A DNA stretch of 36,492 bases. It comes from Clostridia bacterium (lineage in GTDB: Bacteria; Bacillota; Clostridia; Oscillospirales; CAG-272). A program made the translations under genes and the position numbers. Below, piece after piece: positions 7,693 through 15,306 of this stretch (position 1 is its first letter; every line of letters starts with the position of its first letter). The notes beneath the pieces were generated by a model that saw only the letters and a program-made list of their open reading frames with translations, did not search any database and was not told the origin of the DNA. Where the stretch lies: assembly GCA_017547755.1 (NCBI GenBank), contig JAFYOX010000068.1, positions 1-36,492 of the forward strand, given 5' to 3'.

Positions 7693-8946
7693 CTATTTCA
7701 TTCCGGGCGTGAGATCCACCTGTGCAAGCCGTTCCCGGACGGCGGCATAAACGCTTTCGTCCACGTCCGGCGTTCCGGATTTGTTCGTCGGCAGACGGAA
7801 TTCCTCCGGCGTGCGCGGATCGGTACTGTAAAAATCGTTCCGGTACCGTTCACGCACCGTAAGATCCCGCAGATCCGGCACCTCGTACGGCATTCCGTGA
7901 TCCACAATGGAACGATACGCCAGAAGTCCCGGCAAAGCCATGTCGAGTGCCTGATATACGTCGATGGAATACTTTTCTCCGAGCGGATCGCCAAGAATTT
8001 TTGCGATGAAATAGCCGAATCCGGTCAGATCGCTGTTGCTGATGCTGCCGTGATCCTTCTTCGGACGATGGGCAAACGGCATATACGATACGCTTTCGCC
8101 GGTGATGTCGTAATGGAATTCCTTATCGTAGCTGTAAACCGTGATCCGGCCCGGCTCGGCTTCGATCGACCCGTGTTCCCCGAAAATCCGGTAGGACGCG
8201 ATGTACGGATGCCGCAGATTCCCGTTGAGGCTCCGCGCCATGCCGCCGTTGTCCAGTTCCATCGTCTCCATCGCCGCGCTTCCGGAGCGTGCTCCGTTTT
8301 CCGCCATGTAATCCATGCGCGGCATCTCCAGTCCGTTCACCCGTACGGGACGGCGGCCGGTGGAAAACAGCAGCGGTCCGATGCTGTGCGAGCAGTAAAA
8401 CGTCGACGGAACATAATTCCGCCAGTGATCGCGGATACCGCGGGTCAGCAGATGCCATTTCGGGGAACAGTCGTTGCAGAATGTCCCTTCCAGACAGACG
8501 CCTTCGCCGATATCACCCGCTTCATACCGCTGGCGCATGGCAAAAATATTGTCCATGTAACAGTAATTTTCGCCGTAGGCATACACTTTTCCGCTTTTTT
8601 CCACGGCGTCGCAGAGAAGGCACGCTTCCGCCAGTGTCTGTACCGGCTGCACCTCGCTGTATACATGCACGCCGCGTTCGAGCGCACGGATCGCATATGT
8701 CGCGTGCTCGTTGGCGTAATTGGCAAGGATCACAAGATCGATCCCGCAGTCAAGCATTGCATCAAAACTGTCGCAGCAGAAAACGGTTCTCCCCTGCTCA
8801 CGGAAGAAATCCTCACATTTTTTCCGCAGGACAGGATATGTTTCGCACACGGCAGTGATCTCAGCGTATTCGTAATCCAGCAGCATCCGCATGGCAAAGT
8901 CCATTCCGCGGCTGCCGCCGAGGATTCCCACACGCAGTTTTTCCAT
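7693..8946 (-). CDS. Gfo/Idh/MocA family NAD(P)-dependent oxidoreductase
   Basis: 417 residues. The N-terminal Rossmann motif is GILGGSRG (residues 8-15). The usual E-K-P catalytic segment appears as S-E-V-Q-P (97-101), where Gln replaces the catalytic Lys; this is seen in some family branches. The C-terminal alpha/beta sheet domain includes CSHSIGPLLF, placing a His at the usual active-site helix. The family oxidises or reduces sugar and cyclitol hydroxyls. AGGGA lies 6-7 nt before the ATG. It is translated 27 nt downstream of the isomerase-like gene, a classic pair in inositol or sugar catabolism, but the substrate cannot be named. Confidence 0.85.
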   Translation of the reverse strand: MEKLRVGILGGSRGMDFAMRMLLDYEYAEITAVCETYPVLRKKCEDFFREQGRTVFCCDSFDAMLDCGIDLVILANYANEHATYAIRALERGVHVYSEVQPVQTLAEACLLCDAVEKSGKVYAYGENYCYMDNIFAMRQRYEAGDIGEGVCLEGTFCNDCSPKWHLLTRGIRDHWRNYVPSTFYCSHSIGPLLFSTGRRPVRVNGLEMPRMDYMAENGARSGSAAMETMELDNGGMARSLNGNLRHPYIASYRIFGEHGSIEAEPGRITVYSYDKEFHYDITGESVSYMPFAHRPKKDHGSISNSDLTGFGYFIAKILGDPLGEKYSIDVYQALDMALPGLLAYRSIVDHGMPYEVPDLRDLTVRERYRNDFYSTDPRTPEEFRLPTNKSGTPDVDESVYAAVRERLAQVDLTPGMK

Positions 8947-8973
8947 GAAAAATCCCTTCTTCCCTTATCCCGG

Positions 8974-9789
8974 TCAGATCTTCAGACCCTGTACATAGGC
9001 GATCGCACGACGATAGTGTTCCAGCGCGGGAAGATGCTCGATGATCATGGGAATGTCCGGATTCGCACGATTCGCCTCCCGGATGTAATGGGCAAGGTCG
9101 AGTCCGCCGGTGCCGCATTCCGTTTCACGGATGGATACGGTCAGGCTGTGATCGAGGATCGCATCCTTGACATGGCAGCTCACAACGTGCGGTCCCAGCA
9201 GGCGGAATGCTTCCGTAACCAGTTCACGGTTATGATAATACACGCGCGGCGACACCAGAATATTGACAATGTCCAGATGCACGCCGAAGCCGGGTCGGTC
9301 GATGTCCCGCAGGAGAGCGGCATAGCTTTCCGGAGAATCCGGCAGCATATGCGGCATCGGTTCCAGCGAATAGTGCGTCCGCACGGGCTTCACCTGATCG
9401 AGGAGCCACTGCGCGAACGATACGATCTCTTCATACATTTCCGGCGAATAGTTTTCCGCATAGGCACCGTCCCAGACTTCGCCCGCCGCGCCGCTGATAT
9501 TGACACAGCAGCACGCGCCGACGTATTCCGCCAGTTCGAGCTGACGGAGACAGCGTGTCCGGTTGGCCGCCCGCTTCACCGGATCGGGATCCATCGGATT
9601 GTTCCAGATCCCCACTTCCGCGATCGTCAGATCACAGGCGCGTGCAGCGGCGGCGTAACGGTCGATCATATTCACCGGCGCATCCCAGGACAGCGGAAAA
9701 ACGACCGCTCCCAGTCCGGCTTCCTTATGGAGTACTGCCCATTCTTCGGGATTCGAATGGGGAAAAGCAGCGGCAATACCGAGTCGCAT
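8974..9789 (-). CDS. Sugar phosphate isomerase/epimerase-like TIM barrel (xylose isomerase-like)
   Basis: 271 residues with the AP-endonuclease-2/xylose isomerase-like barrel pattern: MRLGIAAAFP at the first strand, C-V-N-I-S-G, then Y-S-L-E-P-M-P (Glu ligand), H-L-D-I-V-N (Asp ligand), S-C-H-V-K-D (His) and MIIEHL (Glu) near the end. These are the expected divalent-metal ligands. Relatives include IolE/IolI and tagaturonate-type epimerases. ACGGAGGT lies 6 nt before the ATG. First gene of the operon with the Gfo/Idh/MocA and MATE genes, transcribed from a strong promoter at 9898-9926 with a ~100-nt leader. The reaction is not resolved. Confidence 0.8.
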   Translation of the reverse strand: MRLGIAAAFPHSNPEEWAVLHKEAGLGAVVFPLSWDAPVNMIDRYAAAARACDLTIAEVGIWNNPMDPDPVKRAANRTRCLRQLELAEYVGACCCVNISGAAGEVWDGAYAENYSPEMYEEIVSFAQWLLDQVKPVRTHYSLEPMPHMLPDSPESYAALLRDIDRPGFGVHLDIVNILVSPRVYYHNRELVTEAFRLLGPHVVSCHVKDAILDHSLTVSIRETECGTGGLDLAHYIREANRANPDIPMIIEHLPALEHYRRAIAYVQGLKI

Positions 9790-9897
9790 AATATACCTCC
9801 GTGTCTTTTGACAGAATTTATTTTTTATTTTCCGTCATTCCCCGGACGTTCTGCTGGTTCCCGGAGAATGTACATTTTTCCTTATAAACGCAAGTAC

Positions 9898-9926
9898 ATC
9901 ATATCACAAATCGTCGGATTTGTCAA
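9898..9926 (-). promoter_or_regulatory. Near-consensus sigma-A promoter of the isomerase/Gfo-Idh/MATE operon
   Basis: Minus strand TTGACA (9921-9926), exactly 17 nt, TATGAT (9898-9903): one base from full consensus. It lies ~108 nt upstream of ATG 9789. Confidence 0.85.
9906..9923. promoter_or_regulatory. Palindrome in the promoter spacer, candidate operator
   Basis: ACAAATC-GTCG-GATTTGT: two 7-bp perfect arms (9906-9912, 9917-9923) around 4 nt. It fills the region between -35 and -10 of the operon promoter, where a dimeric repressor would block polymerase. No regulator gene is adjacent. Confidence 0.6.
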
Positions 9927-9965
9927 AGAAATTCAGGATATCCGCAAAATTTCTTTCCGGGAAAT

Positions 9966-11261
9966 TCATTTCCGGATGGTATACAGGCGATTGGCAATCG
10001 TCCACAGCGCAGGAAAATAGCGCATGATGTTCCATACTCCGGCACCGGTCAGTCCGTATTCCGCCACAAGCCGGAGCATGGCGTCCGCACTGCGCGCGTT
10101 TTCAAACCAGACGATATGCTCCACGGCATCGGCGTAGGTCTGCGGACGGTCATAGTAATTGTAGAACGGCGCCTGCGCCGTCTCATCGTATCCGATGGCG
10201 GCATTCCGTTCCAGCGCACGCTCCACCGCCGCGGTATTGCCGACGGACTGCGCGCGGGTCTCTCCGCGCACATACGGCAGAGGCCAGTCGTAGCCGTAAT
10301 TCGGGATCCCGACAAACAGTTTCTGCGGCGGAATCTCGGTCAGTGCGTAATCGATCACACGCCGCACCTCGTTGATCGGTGACACGGGCAGCGGTACACC
10401 GTACGTATATCCCCATTCGTATGTCATCAGCAGAGCCGCATCCGCCGCTTCGCCGAGTGCGGCATAATCGTGTCCCTGATACAGCAGTCCCTGCTGATCC
10501 GCGCTGTATTTCGGCGCAAGTGCGGCAAATACCGGAGTTCCTTCCCCGACCGCCGCACGTACCTCCCCGACAAACGCCGCGTAATCCGCCGCATTTTCCG
10601 CGGGAATGTATTCGAAATCCACGTCGATCCCGCCGTATCCCTTTTCACGGACGACGGCAGCCGCATTCTGTGCCAGTGCCGCACGCCGTTCCGGATCGCT
10701 CAGGATCGCCGCCGCACGCTCACTCGAAAAGGTTCCGCGTTCCGTGACGGATGTCAGCACAAGCAGAGGCACCGCACCGTATTCGCGTGCCAGCGCCACC
10801 AGTTCCGCATCATCTCCTGCCGGAGGAAGCAGTTCACCGTCTTCCGTGATACCGTACGAAAAGACCGAGAGATAGGTCAGATACGGCAGTGTCCGCCGCA
10901 GAACATCCCGGTCAATGGAGGTATACGCATAGCCGTTCAGCGAAATCTCACCGAGCGGCGGCGGATCGTACGCAATATTCAGGACCTGCCCCGGATAGAC
11001 CGCCGGCTTTCCGCCGAGAATGGGATTGTTCCGGTAAAGCTCCTGTACCGTCGTTCCGTACATCGCCGCAATGCCGGACAGATTTTCTCCGCCGCGCACC
11101 GTATGGGTCACCGTCGGGAACAGGATCACCAGATCCTGCCCGACCGCAAGCCTGCCGGGATTGTCGAGCAGATTGTCCGTAATGATCCGTGACGGCGGTA
11201 CACCGTATTCTCTGGCGACCGAATAAATGCTGTCGCCGCTCTGCACCGTATGAATCGTCAT
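9966..11261 (-). CDS. LysM-LysM-GH18 protein, spore-cortex/coat type (YaaH/SleL-like)
   Basis: 431 residues. Two LysM domains occupy about residues 2-48 (HTVQSGDSIYSVAREYGV) and 51-97 (HTVRGGENLSGIAAMYGT), followed by a GH18 barrel. The GH18 signature is GGIDVDFEYIP, with Asp213, Asp215 and catalytic Glu217. No signal peptide, as in SleL/YaaH-like proteins that are made in the mother cell and bind the cortex or coat. Relatives cleave N-acetylglucosaminyl bonds of peptidoglycan during spore germination. GAGG lies 5 nt before the ATG. It is divergent from enolase. I see no convincing vegetative promoter for it, which would fit a sporulation sigma factor, but this is inference. Confidence 0.9.
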   Translation of the reverse strand: MTIHTVQSGDSIYSVAREYGVPPSRIITDNLLDNPGRLAVGQDLVILFPTVTHTVRGGENLSGIAAMYGTTVQELYRNNPILGGKPAVYPGQVLNIAYDPPPLGEISLNGYAYTSIDRDVLRRTLPYLTYLSVFSYGITEDGELLPPAGDDAELVALAREYGAVPLLVLTSVTERGTFSSERAAAILSDPERRAALAQNAAAVVREKGYGGIDVDFEYIPAENAADYAAFVGEVRAAVGEGTPVFAALAPKYSADQQGLLYQGHDYAALGEAADAALLMTYEWGYTYGVPLPVSPINEVRRVIDYALTEIPPQKLFVGIPNYGYDWPLPYVRGETRAQSVGNTAAVERALERNAAIGYDETAQAPFYNYYDRPQTYADAVEHIVWFENARSADAMLRLVAEYGLTGAGVWNIMRYFPALWTIANRLYTIRK

Positions 11262-11372
11262 AAAAACCTCACTTTACCTGAAGGATATTCCAGTATATGC
11301 AAAAAAACAATGTCTGAACCGGAACAAAAAAATTTTCGCAAAAAAATTTTCCATTTATTTTCGAAAAATACC

Positions 11373-11401
11373 GTGTAAACTTCCTCCGGAAAGGTTATAA
11401 T
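11373..11401 (+). promoter_or_regulatory. Enolase promoter (good -10, weak -35)
   Basis: TATAAT at 11396-11401, with a poor -35 (GTGTAA, 11373-11378) at 17 nt. The stretch upstream (11301-11370) is rich in A and T runs, including a direct repeat of AAAAAATTTT, which may act as an UP-like element. Confidence 0.55.
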
Positions 11402-11437
11402 ATCTTAGGTTATTCCGAATACCAGCAGGAGGTTATT

Positions 11438-12751
11438 ATGAGTACAAAAAATATCATCGAAACGATCCGTGCCAGAGAGATCCTCGATTCCCGCGGAAAT
11501 CCGACCGTGGAAGCCACCGTGCTTCTCGAAGACGGTTCTTTCGGCACCGCGTCCGTCCCTTCCGGCGCATCCACCGGCAAATACGAAGCGCACGAACTGC
11601 GCGACGGCGACAACAGACGCTACGGCGGCAAAGGCGTTCTGAAGGCAGTCGAAAACATCAACGGAAAAATCTGCCGCGAACTGAAAGGCTGCCGCTGTGA
11701 TCCCGCGCAGATCGACGCCTCTATGATCCGTATGGACGGCACGGACAACAAAAAAATGCTCGGCGCCAACGCCATGCTCGCCGTTTCCCTCGCCGCCGCA
11801 CGTGCCGGCGCATCGTACGCAAAAATGCCGCTGTACCGCTATATCGGCGGGATTTCCGCAAAAAAACTGCCGCATCCGCTGATGAACATCCTCAACGGCG
11901 GCGCACACGCTTCCAACAATCTCGATATTCAGGAATTCATGATCGTTCCGGCGGAATTCGGCACGTATTCCGAATCGCTTCGCGCCGGTGTGGAAATCTA
12001 CCACAAACTCGGTTCCCTGCTGAAAGCGGACGGTCACACGACGCTCGTCGGTGACGAAGGCGGATTCGCACCGGATCTGCGTTCCGCGGACGAAGCCTTC
12101 GATTATATCGTCCGTGCCATCGAAAAAGCCGGTTACACGACCGATCAGGTGAAGATTGCCGTCGATGCGGCATCCAGCGAATGGATTTCGGACGGCAGCT
12201 CCTATCATCTGCCGAAAACCGGCACGGCATATTCCTCTGCCGAACTGGTGAAGGAATGGGAACGTCTGTGCAGCCGCTATCCGATCGTTTCCATCGAGGA
12301 CGGGCTCGGCGAGGACGACCACGACGGATGGAAGCACATGACGGACACGCTGGGCGGAAAAATCATGCTGGTCGGGGACGACTATTTCGTCACCAATCCG
12401 AAACGTCTCGCGGACGGCATCGAACACGGATGCGGCAATACGATCCTTGTAAAGCCGAACCAGATCGGTACGCTGACCGAGACCATCGAAGTCGTCTGCC
12501 TTGCCAAGGCGGCAGGTTACCGGACGATCCTCTCCCACCGTTCCGGCGAAACGGCGGATACCGCCGTCGCGGATATTTCCGTCGCGCTGAACACCGGATT
12601 CATCAAAACCGGCGCACCGTGCCGTGCCGAACGTACCGCAAAATACAACCGTCTGCTGAAAATCGAAAGCGAACTCGGCGGCGATGCGGTCTTTGAAATG
12701 GGAATTTTCAAAAACAACGGCATTTCCGGCAGGATCCCGGCAGAGATCTGA
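11438..12751 (+). CDS. eno: Enolase (phosphopyruvate hydratase)
   Basis: 437 residues, full length. It converts 2-phosphoglycerate to phosphoenolpyruvate in glycolysis. Catalytic residues are in place: Glu207 in VGDEGGFAP, Lys339 in LVKPNQIGTLTET, Mg ligands Asp243, Glu287 (SIEDGL) and Asp314 (GDDYFVTN), and the SHRSGET loop (366-372). The N-terminal SGASTGKYEAHELRDGD loop is also conserved. AGGAGG stands 5 nt before the ATG. It is a single gene between the divergent LysM-GH18 gene and the SRP RNA. Nothing is odd. Confidence 0.98.
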   Translation: MSTKNIIETIRAREILDSRGNPTVEATVLLEDGSFGTASVPSGASTGKYEAHELRDGDNRRYGGKGVLKAVENINGKICRELKGCRCDPAQIDASMIRMDGTDNKKMLGANAMLAVSLAAARAGASYAKMPLYRYIGGISAKKLPHPLMNILNGGAHASNNLDIQEFMIVPAEFGTYSESLRAGVEIYHKLGSLLKADGHTTLVGDEGGFAPDLRSADEAFDYIVRAIEKAGYTTDQVKIAVDAASSEWISDGSSYHLPKTGTAYSSAELVKEWERLCSRYPIVSIEDGLGEDDHDGWKHMTDTLGGKIMLVGDDYFVTNPKRLADGIEHGCGNTILVKPNQIGTLTETIEVVCLAKAAGYRTILSHRSGETADTAVADISVALNTGFIKTGAPCRAERTAKYNRLLKIESELGGDAVFEMGIFKNNGISGRIPAEI

Positions 12752-12772
12752 AAATTTTTCTGCAAAAATTTT
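12751..12772 (+). terminator. AT-only hairpin after enolase, weak terminator candidate
   Basis: 9-bp stem AAAATTTTT/AAAAATTTT (12751-12759 with 12764-12772) and loop CTGC, starting at the last base of the stop codon. It has no GC pairs, so termination would be inefficient. Confidence 0.35.
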
Positions 12773-12802
12773 AAATAAACCGTTAATAAATGCGCAGAGC
12801 TC

Positions 12803-12831
12803 TTGCATTGGGAAACGGTTTGTGATATAAT
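12803..12831 (+). promoter_or_regulatory. Sigma-A promoter of the SRP RNA gene
   Basis: TTGCAT (12803-12808), 17-nt spacer, TATAAT (12826-12831). The predicted start is about 12838, just ahead of the 5' strand of the SRP terminal helix. Confidence 0.85.
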
Positions 12832-12840
12832 ACCGGGGTA

Positions 12841-13168
12841 TGAACAAGCAAGAATAACTCGTGAATCAAGGCCATACCAGCCGGGGGAGCAGCGGGTCCC
12901 TGTACTCGAAGTCCGCTACAGCGAGGGTGGATTCCCGTTCCGAGGCTTGAGCTTGCGTAGTCTGTATTGTACGGACCGTGTTGACGAATGGGTCCTGCGC
13001 GATGGGCAGCTGTGAACCATGTCAGGTGGGGAACCAAGCAGCATTAAGCAGTGTTGGTCCATGTGCCGCAGGGCAGCCTGTTCTGAGCGGAAACTACAAT
13101 GTCGTGCGTGATCCTCAGGTCGAAGTTCGGGTGTATGGTCTTGATTTGCGGGTTATTCTTATCTTGTC
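12841..13168 (+). ncRNA. ffs: Signal recognition particle RNA, large (Firmicutes) type
   Basis: The 5' segment CAAGAATAACTCGTGAATCA... (12849-12878) pairs with the 3' segment ending GGGTTATTCTTATCTTG (13133-13166), giving the long terminal helix. Domain IV, the Ffh-binding hairpin, is present: ATGTCAGGTGG, the GGAA tetraloop (13030-13033), then CCAAGCAGCATTAAGCAG. An Alu-like domain occupies the 5' third. The RNA joins Ffh to target membrane proteins co-translationally. At ~325 nt it is somewhat longer than the ~270 nt of Bacillus. It precedes dnaX, the standard Firmicutes order. Ends are estimated from pairing. No separate terminator is clear before dnaX, so some transcripts may continue into it. 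Confidence 0.92.
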
Positions 13169-13194
13169 ATATTGAATCCGGAATCTTCTTTATC

Positions 13195-13201
13195 AAAGGA
13201 G
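13195..13201 (+). promoter_or_regulatory. Ribosome binding site that fixes the TTG start of dnaX
   Basis: AAAGGAG, 8 nt upstream of TTG 13210. Earlier in-frame starts (from 13099) would lie inside the SRP RNA gene. Confidence 0.8.
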
Positions 13202-13209
13202 TGTGCAAA

Positions 13210-14817
13210 TTGCATCAGGCGCTGTATCGGAAATACAGACCGCGCAGTTTTGATGACGTGTGCGGTGAAGAACATATTACCTCGGTCCTGCGGTATGAGG
13301 CAAAAATGGCGAAATTTTCCCATGCCTACCTTTTCTGCGGTCCGCGCGGTACCGGCAAAACGACCTGCGCAAAAATTCTTGCAAAGGCACTGAACTGCGA
13401 ATCTCCCGAAAACGGAAATCCGTGCGGAAAGTGCTTTGCGTGTACCTCCATTGACAACGGAACAGCAACGGACGTCCTGGAAATGGACGCGGCGTCGAAC
13501 AACGGTGTCGAATACATCCGCGATATCCGCGATGAAGTCACCTACACGCCCGCCGCTCTCAACCGGCGCGTCTACATCATCGACGAAGTACATATGCTCT
13601 CCGTGAGTGCATTCAACGCGCTTTTGAAGACCCTCGAGGAACCTCCGGAACACGTTGTCTTCATCCTTGCAACGACGGAACTCCACAAACTGCCCGCAAC
13701 GATCATTTCGCGCTGTCAGCGGTTCGACTTCCGCCGGATCAAAACGGATGTCATTGCGTCTCGTCTCCTGCAGATCGCGGAATGGGAAAACATCGCGCTC
13801 ACCCCTGACGCGGCGAAGATCATCGCCAAGCAGTCGCAGGGCGGTATGCGCGACGCGATCAGCCTGTTCGAGCTGTGTGCCTCCGGCGGATACGATGTCA
13901 CTGCAGAACGTGCTTCCGACATTCTCGGTCTGACCGGCACGGAACTCCTGTACAAAACGGCAGTTGCCGTGGCACGATCGGATGCCCGTGCAATTTTCAA
14001 TATCATTCAGACCGTCAGCGCGTCGTCGAAGGACATCGCGGTGTACTGGTCGGAACTGACGGAATTCTGGCGGGATATGCTGGTGTGCAAATTCCTCGGC
14101 GACGACGAAAAAGTCTCTTATCTTGACCTTACAGAACCGGAACTGCGCGTCCTGAACGATGCCGCACGACGGTTCACAAAAGAAACGCTGTCCTGGCACT
14201 TTGAGCTTCTGGACAACGCCCTGCGGGAAATGACACGGCTCCCGCAGACCAAGCGGATCACGGCGGAACTGACGCTGACAAAAATGAGCGACGCTTCGCT
14301 GAATTCCGGCACCGATGCACTTCTCGCACGGATCGCGGCACTGGAGGAAAAAATCAGTCTGATCGAATCCTCTCCGGTACCGATCGCTGTTCCCGCATCT
14401 CCCGCAGACCTCCCGGTCTCCAAGGCTCCGGTTGCATCTGCTGCATTAGATGCGACAGTCCGTGAAACGGCGGAAACTGCTCCGGAAGCGGAAGCATCCG
14501 TACCTCAGAAAGCGGCGGATGAGCTGCTCCCCGTTCCCGATCTCGGCGACGTCATCGAGCGGATCGGTATGCAGAATCCGATGTGTTCGGGATTCCTTGC
14601 GGAATGCGACTGCTTCACAACGCCCGACCGGATGAAAGTGATCATCCGTACCGGCGGTGATTTCGCAAAAACGGTACTGACGCGAGACTCCTCCATGCAG
14701 TCTCTGCGTGCTGCCCTTCATGCCTGCGGTATTTCGGGCGTAGGTGCGGAAGTGATCGTGGAAGTCGGTGCGGTACAGAAAAAACGTCCTCCGATGGACG
14801 AACTCACAGACATTTAA
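13210..14817 (+). CDS. dnaX: DNA polymerase III gamma/tau subunit
   Basis: 535 residues from TTG 13210, beginning HQALYRKYRPRSFDDV, the usual DnaX N terminus. The clamp-loader ATPase shows Walker A GPRGTGKT (44-51), a zinc module with Cys64, Cys72, Cys75 and Cys78, Walker B IIDEVHML (Asp-Glu at 125-126), sensor 1 LATTE and the SRC Arg finger (168-170). Domain III follows, then a Pro/Ala-rich linker from about residue 400 and a small C-terminal domain. It loads the sliding clamp and, as tau, bridges polymerases. It is followed by ebfC (52 nt) and recR. One GAAAAAG run occurs, but I see no convincing frameshift cassette. Confidence 0.97.
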   Translation: MHQALYRKYRPRSFDDVCGEEHITSVLRYEAKMAKFSHAYLFCGPRGTGKTTCAKILAKALNCESPENGNPCGKCFACTSIDNGTATDVLEMDAASNNGVEYIRDIRDEVTYTPAALNRRVYIIDEVHMLSVSAFNALLKTLEEPPEHVVFILATTELHKLPATIISRCQRFDFRRIKTDVIASRLLQIAEWENIALTPDAAKIIAKQSQGGMRDAISLFELCASGGYDVTAERASDILGLTGTELLYKTAVAVARSDARAIFNIIQTVSASSKDIAVYWSELTEFWRDMLVCKFLGDDEKVSYLDLTEPELRVLNDAARRFTKETLSWHFELLDNALREMTRLPQTKRITAELTLTKMSDASLNSGTDALLARIAALEEKISLIESSPVPIAVPASPADLPVSKAPVASAALDATVRETAETAPEAEASVPQKAADELLPVPDLGDVIERIGMQNPMCSGFLAECDCFTTPDRMKVIIRTGGDFAKTVLTRDSSMQSLRAALHACGISGVGAEVIVEVGAVQKKRPPMDELTDI

Positions 14818-14846
14818 TTCAGGCAATCCAATAATTTATATATAAT
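14818..14846 (+). promoter_or_regulatory. Possible internal promoter for ebfC
   Basis: TATAAT (14841-14846), with a poor TTCAGG (14818-14823) at 17 nt, in the 52-nt gap after dnaX. It would explain why ebfC codon use suggests higher expression than dnaX. Confidence 0.5.
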
Positions 14847-14869
14847 CAAAACAAAGGCGGTATAAATCC

Positions 14870-15226
14870 ATGAAAGCAAGATTACCCAAGGGTGTCGGCG
14901 CCGGCCAGCCCAATATGCAGAGCATGATCAAGCAGGCTCAGAAGATGCAGGAAGACATGACCAATCTTCAGGAAGACCTCGACGCACGCGAATACGAAGT
15001 AAACGCAGGCGGCGGTGTTGTTACCGTGAAGATCAACGGCAAGATGGAAATCCTCTCCATCGACATCAAGCCGGAAGTTGTTGATCCCGATGACATCGAA
15101 ACCATGTCCGACATTCTCGTTGCTGCTGTAAACGAAGCAATCAAGAAGGTCAGCGAAATCAACAGCACCGAAATGGGCAAGATCACCGGCGGTCTCAACG
15201 TCCCCGGCCTCAGCGGTCTGCTTTAA
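14870..15226 (+). CDS. ebfC: YbaB/EbfC family nucleoid-associated protein
   Basis: 118 residues. An N-terminal basic segment is followed by the family's helix MQSMIKQAQKMQEDM, then the beta core YEVNAGGGVVTVKINGKMEI, DIKPEVVDPDD and helix DILVAAVNEAIKKVSE, and a Gly/Leu-rich tail. It forms dimers that bind DNA with little specificity. AAAGGCGGT precedes the ATG. Its place between dnaX and recR is conserved across bacteria. Codons favour GTT, GCA and AAG, as in abundant proteins. The N-terminal segment (ARLPKGVGAG) is longer than in E. coli. Confidence 0.95.
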   Translation: MKARLPKGVGAGQPNMQSMIKQAQKMQEDMTNLQEDLDAREYEVNAGGGVVTVKINGKMEILSIDIKPEVVDPDDIETMSDILVAAVNEAIKKVSEINSTEMGKITGGLNVPGLSGLL

Positions 15227-15251
15227 TTTATAGTTTATAGATTCTGTTTGT

Positions 15252-15284
15252 TCGGGGAAAAACCTTCAAAAAGTTTTTCCCCGA
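15252..15284 (+). repeat. Palindromic repeat copy A (CGGGGAAAAAC family)
   Basis: Perfect 12-bp stem TCGGGGAAAAAC/GTTTTTCCCCGA (15252-15263 with 15273-15284), 9-nt loop, no head motif. It lies in the ebfC-recR gap 22 nt before ATG 15307, so it may attenuate or insulate recR transcription. Confidence 0.85.
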
Positions 15285-15306
15285 TTTTCATAAAAAGGAG
15301 ACTCCC

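Noticed and set aside
9927-9954. Hairpin AGAAATT/AATTTCT as terminator of the LysM-GH18 gene
   Set aside because: The arms are short and AT-rich, and no T run follows on the minus strand.
7486-10020. Plus-strand open frame of over 840 codons opposite the Gfo/Idh and isomerase genes
   Set aside because: It crosses two recognisable genes and the operon promoter, and its product has no domain.
13099-13209. N-terminal extension of DnaX
   Set aside because: It lies in the 3' part of the SRP RNA gene; the family N terminus HQALYRKYRP begins right after TTG 13210.
14105-14120. Possible programmed frameshift in dnaX at an A-rich run
   Set aside because: The run is GAAAAAG, not a strong slippery heptamer, and no stop codon or stem suited to a short gamma form follows closely.
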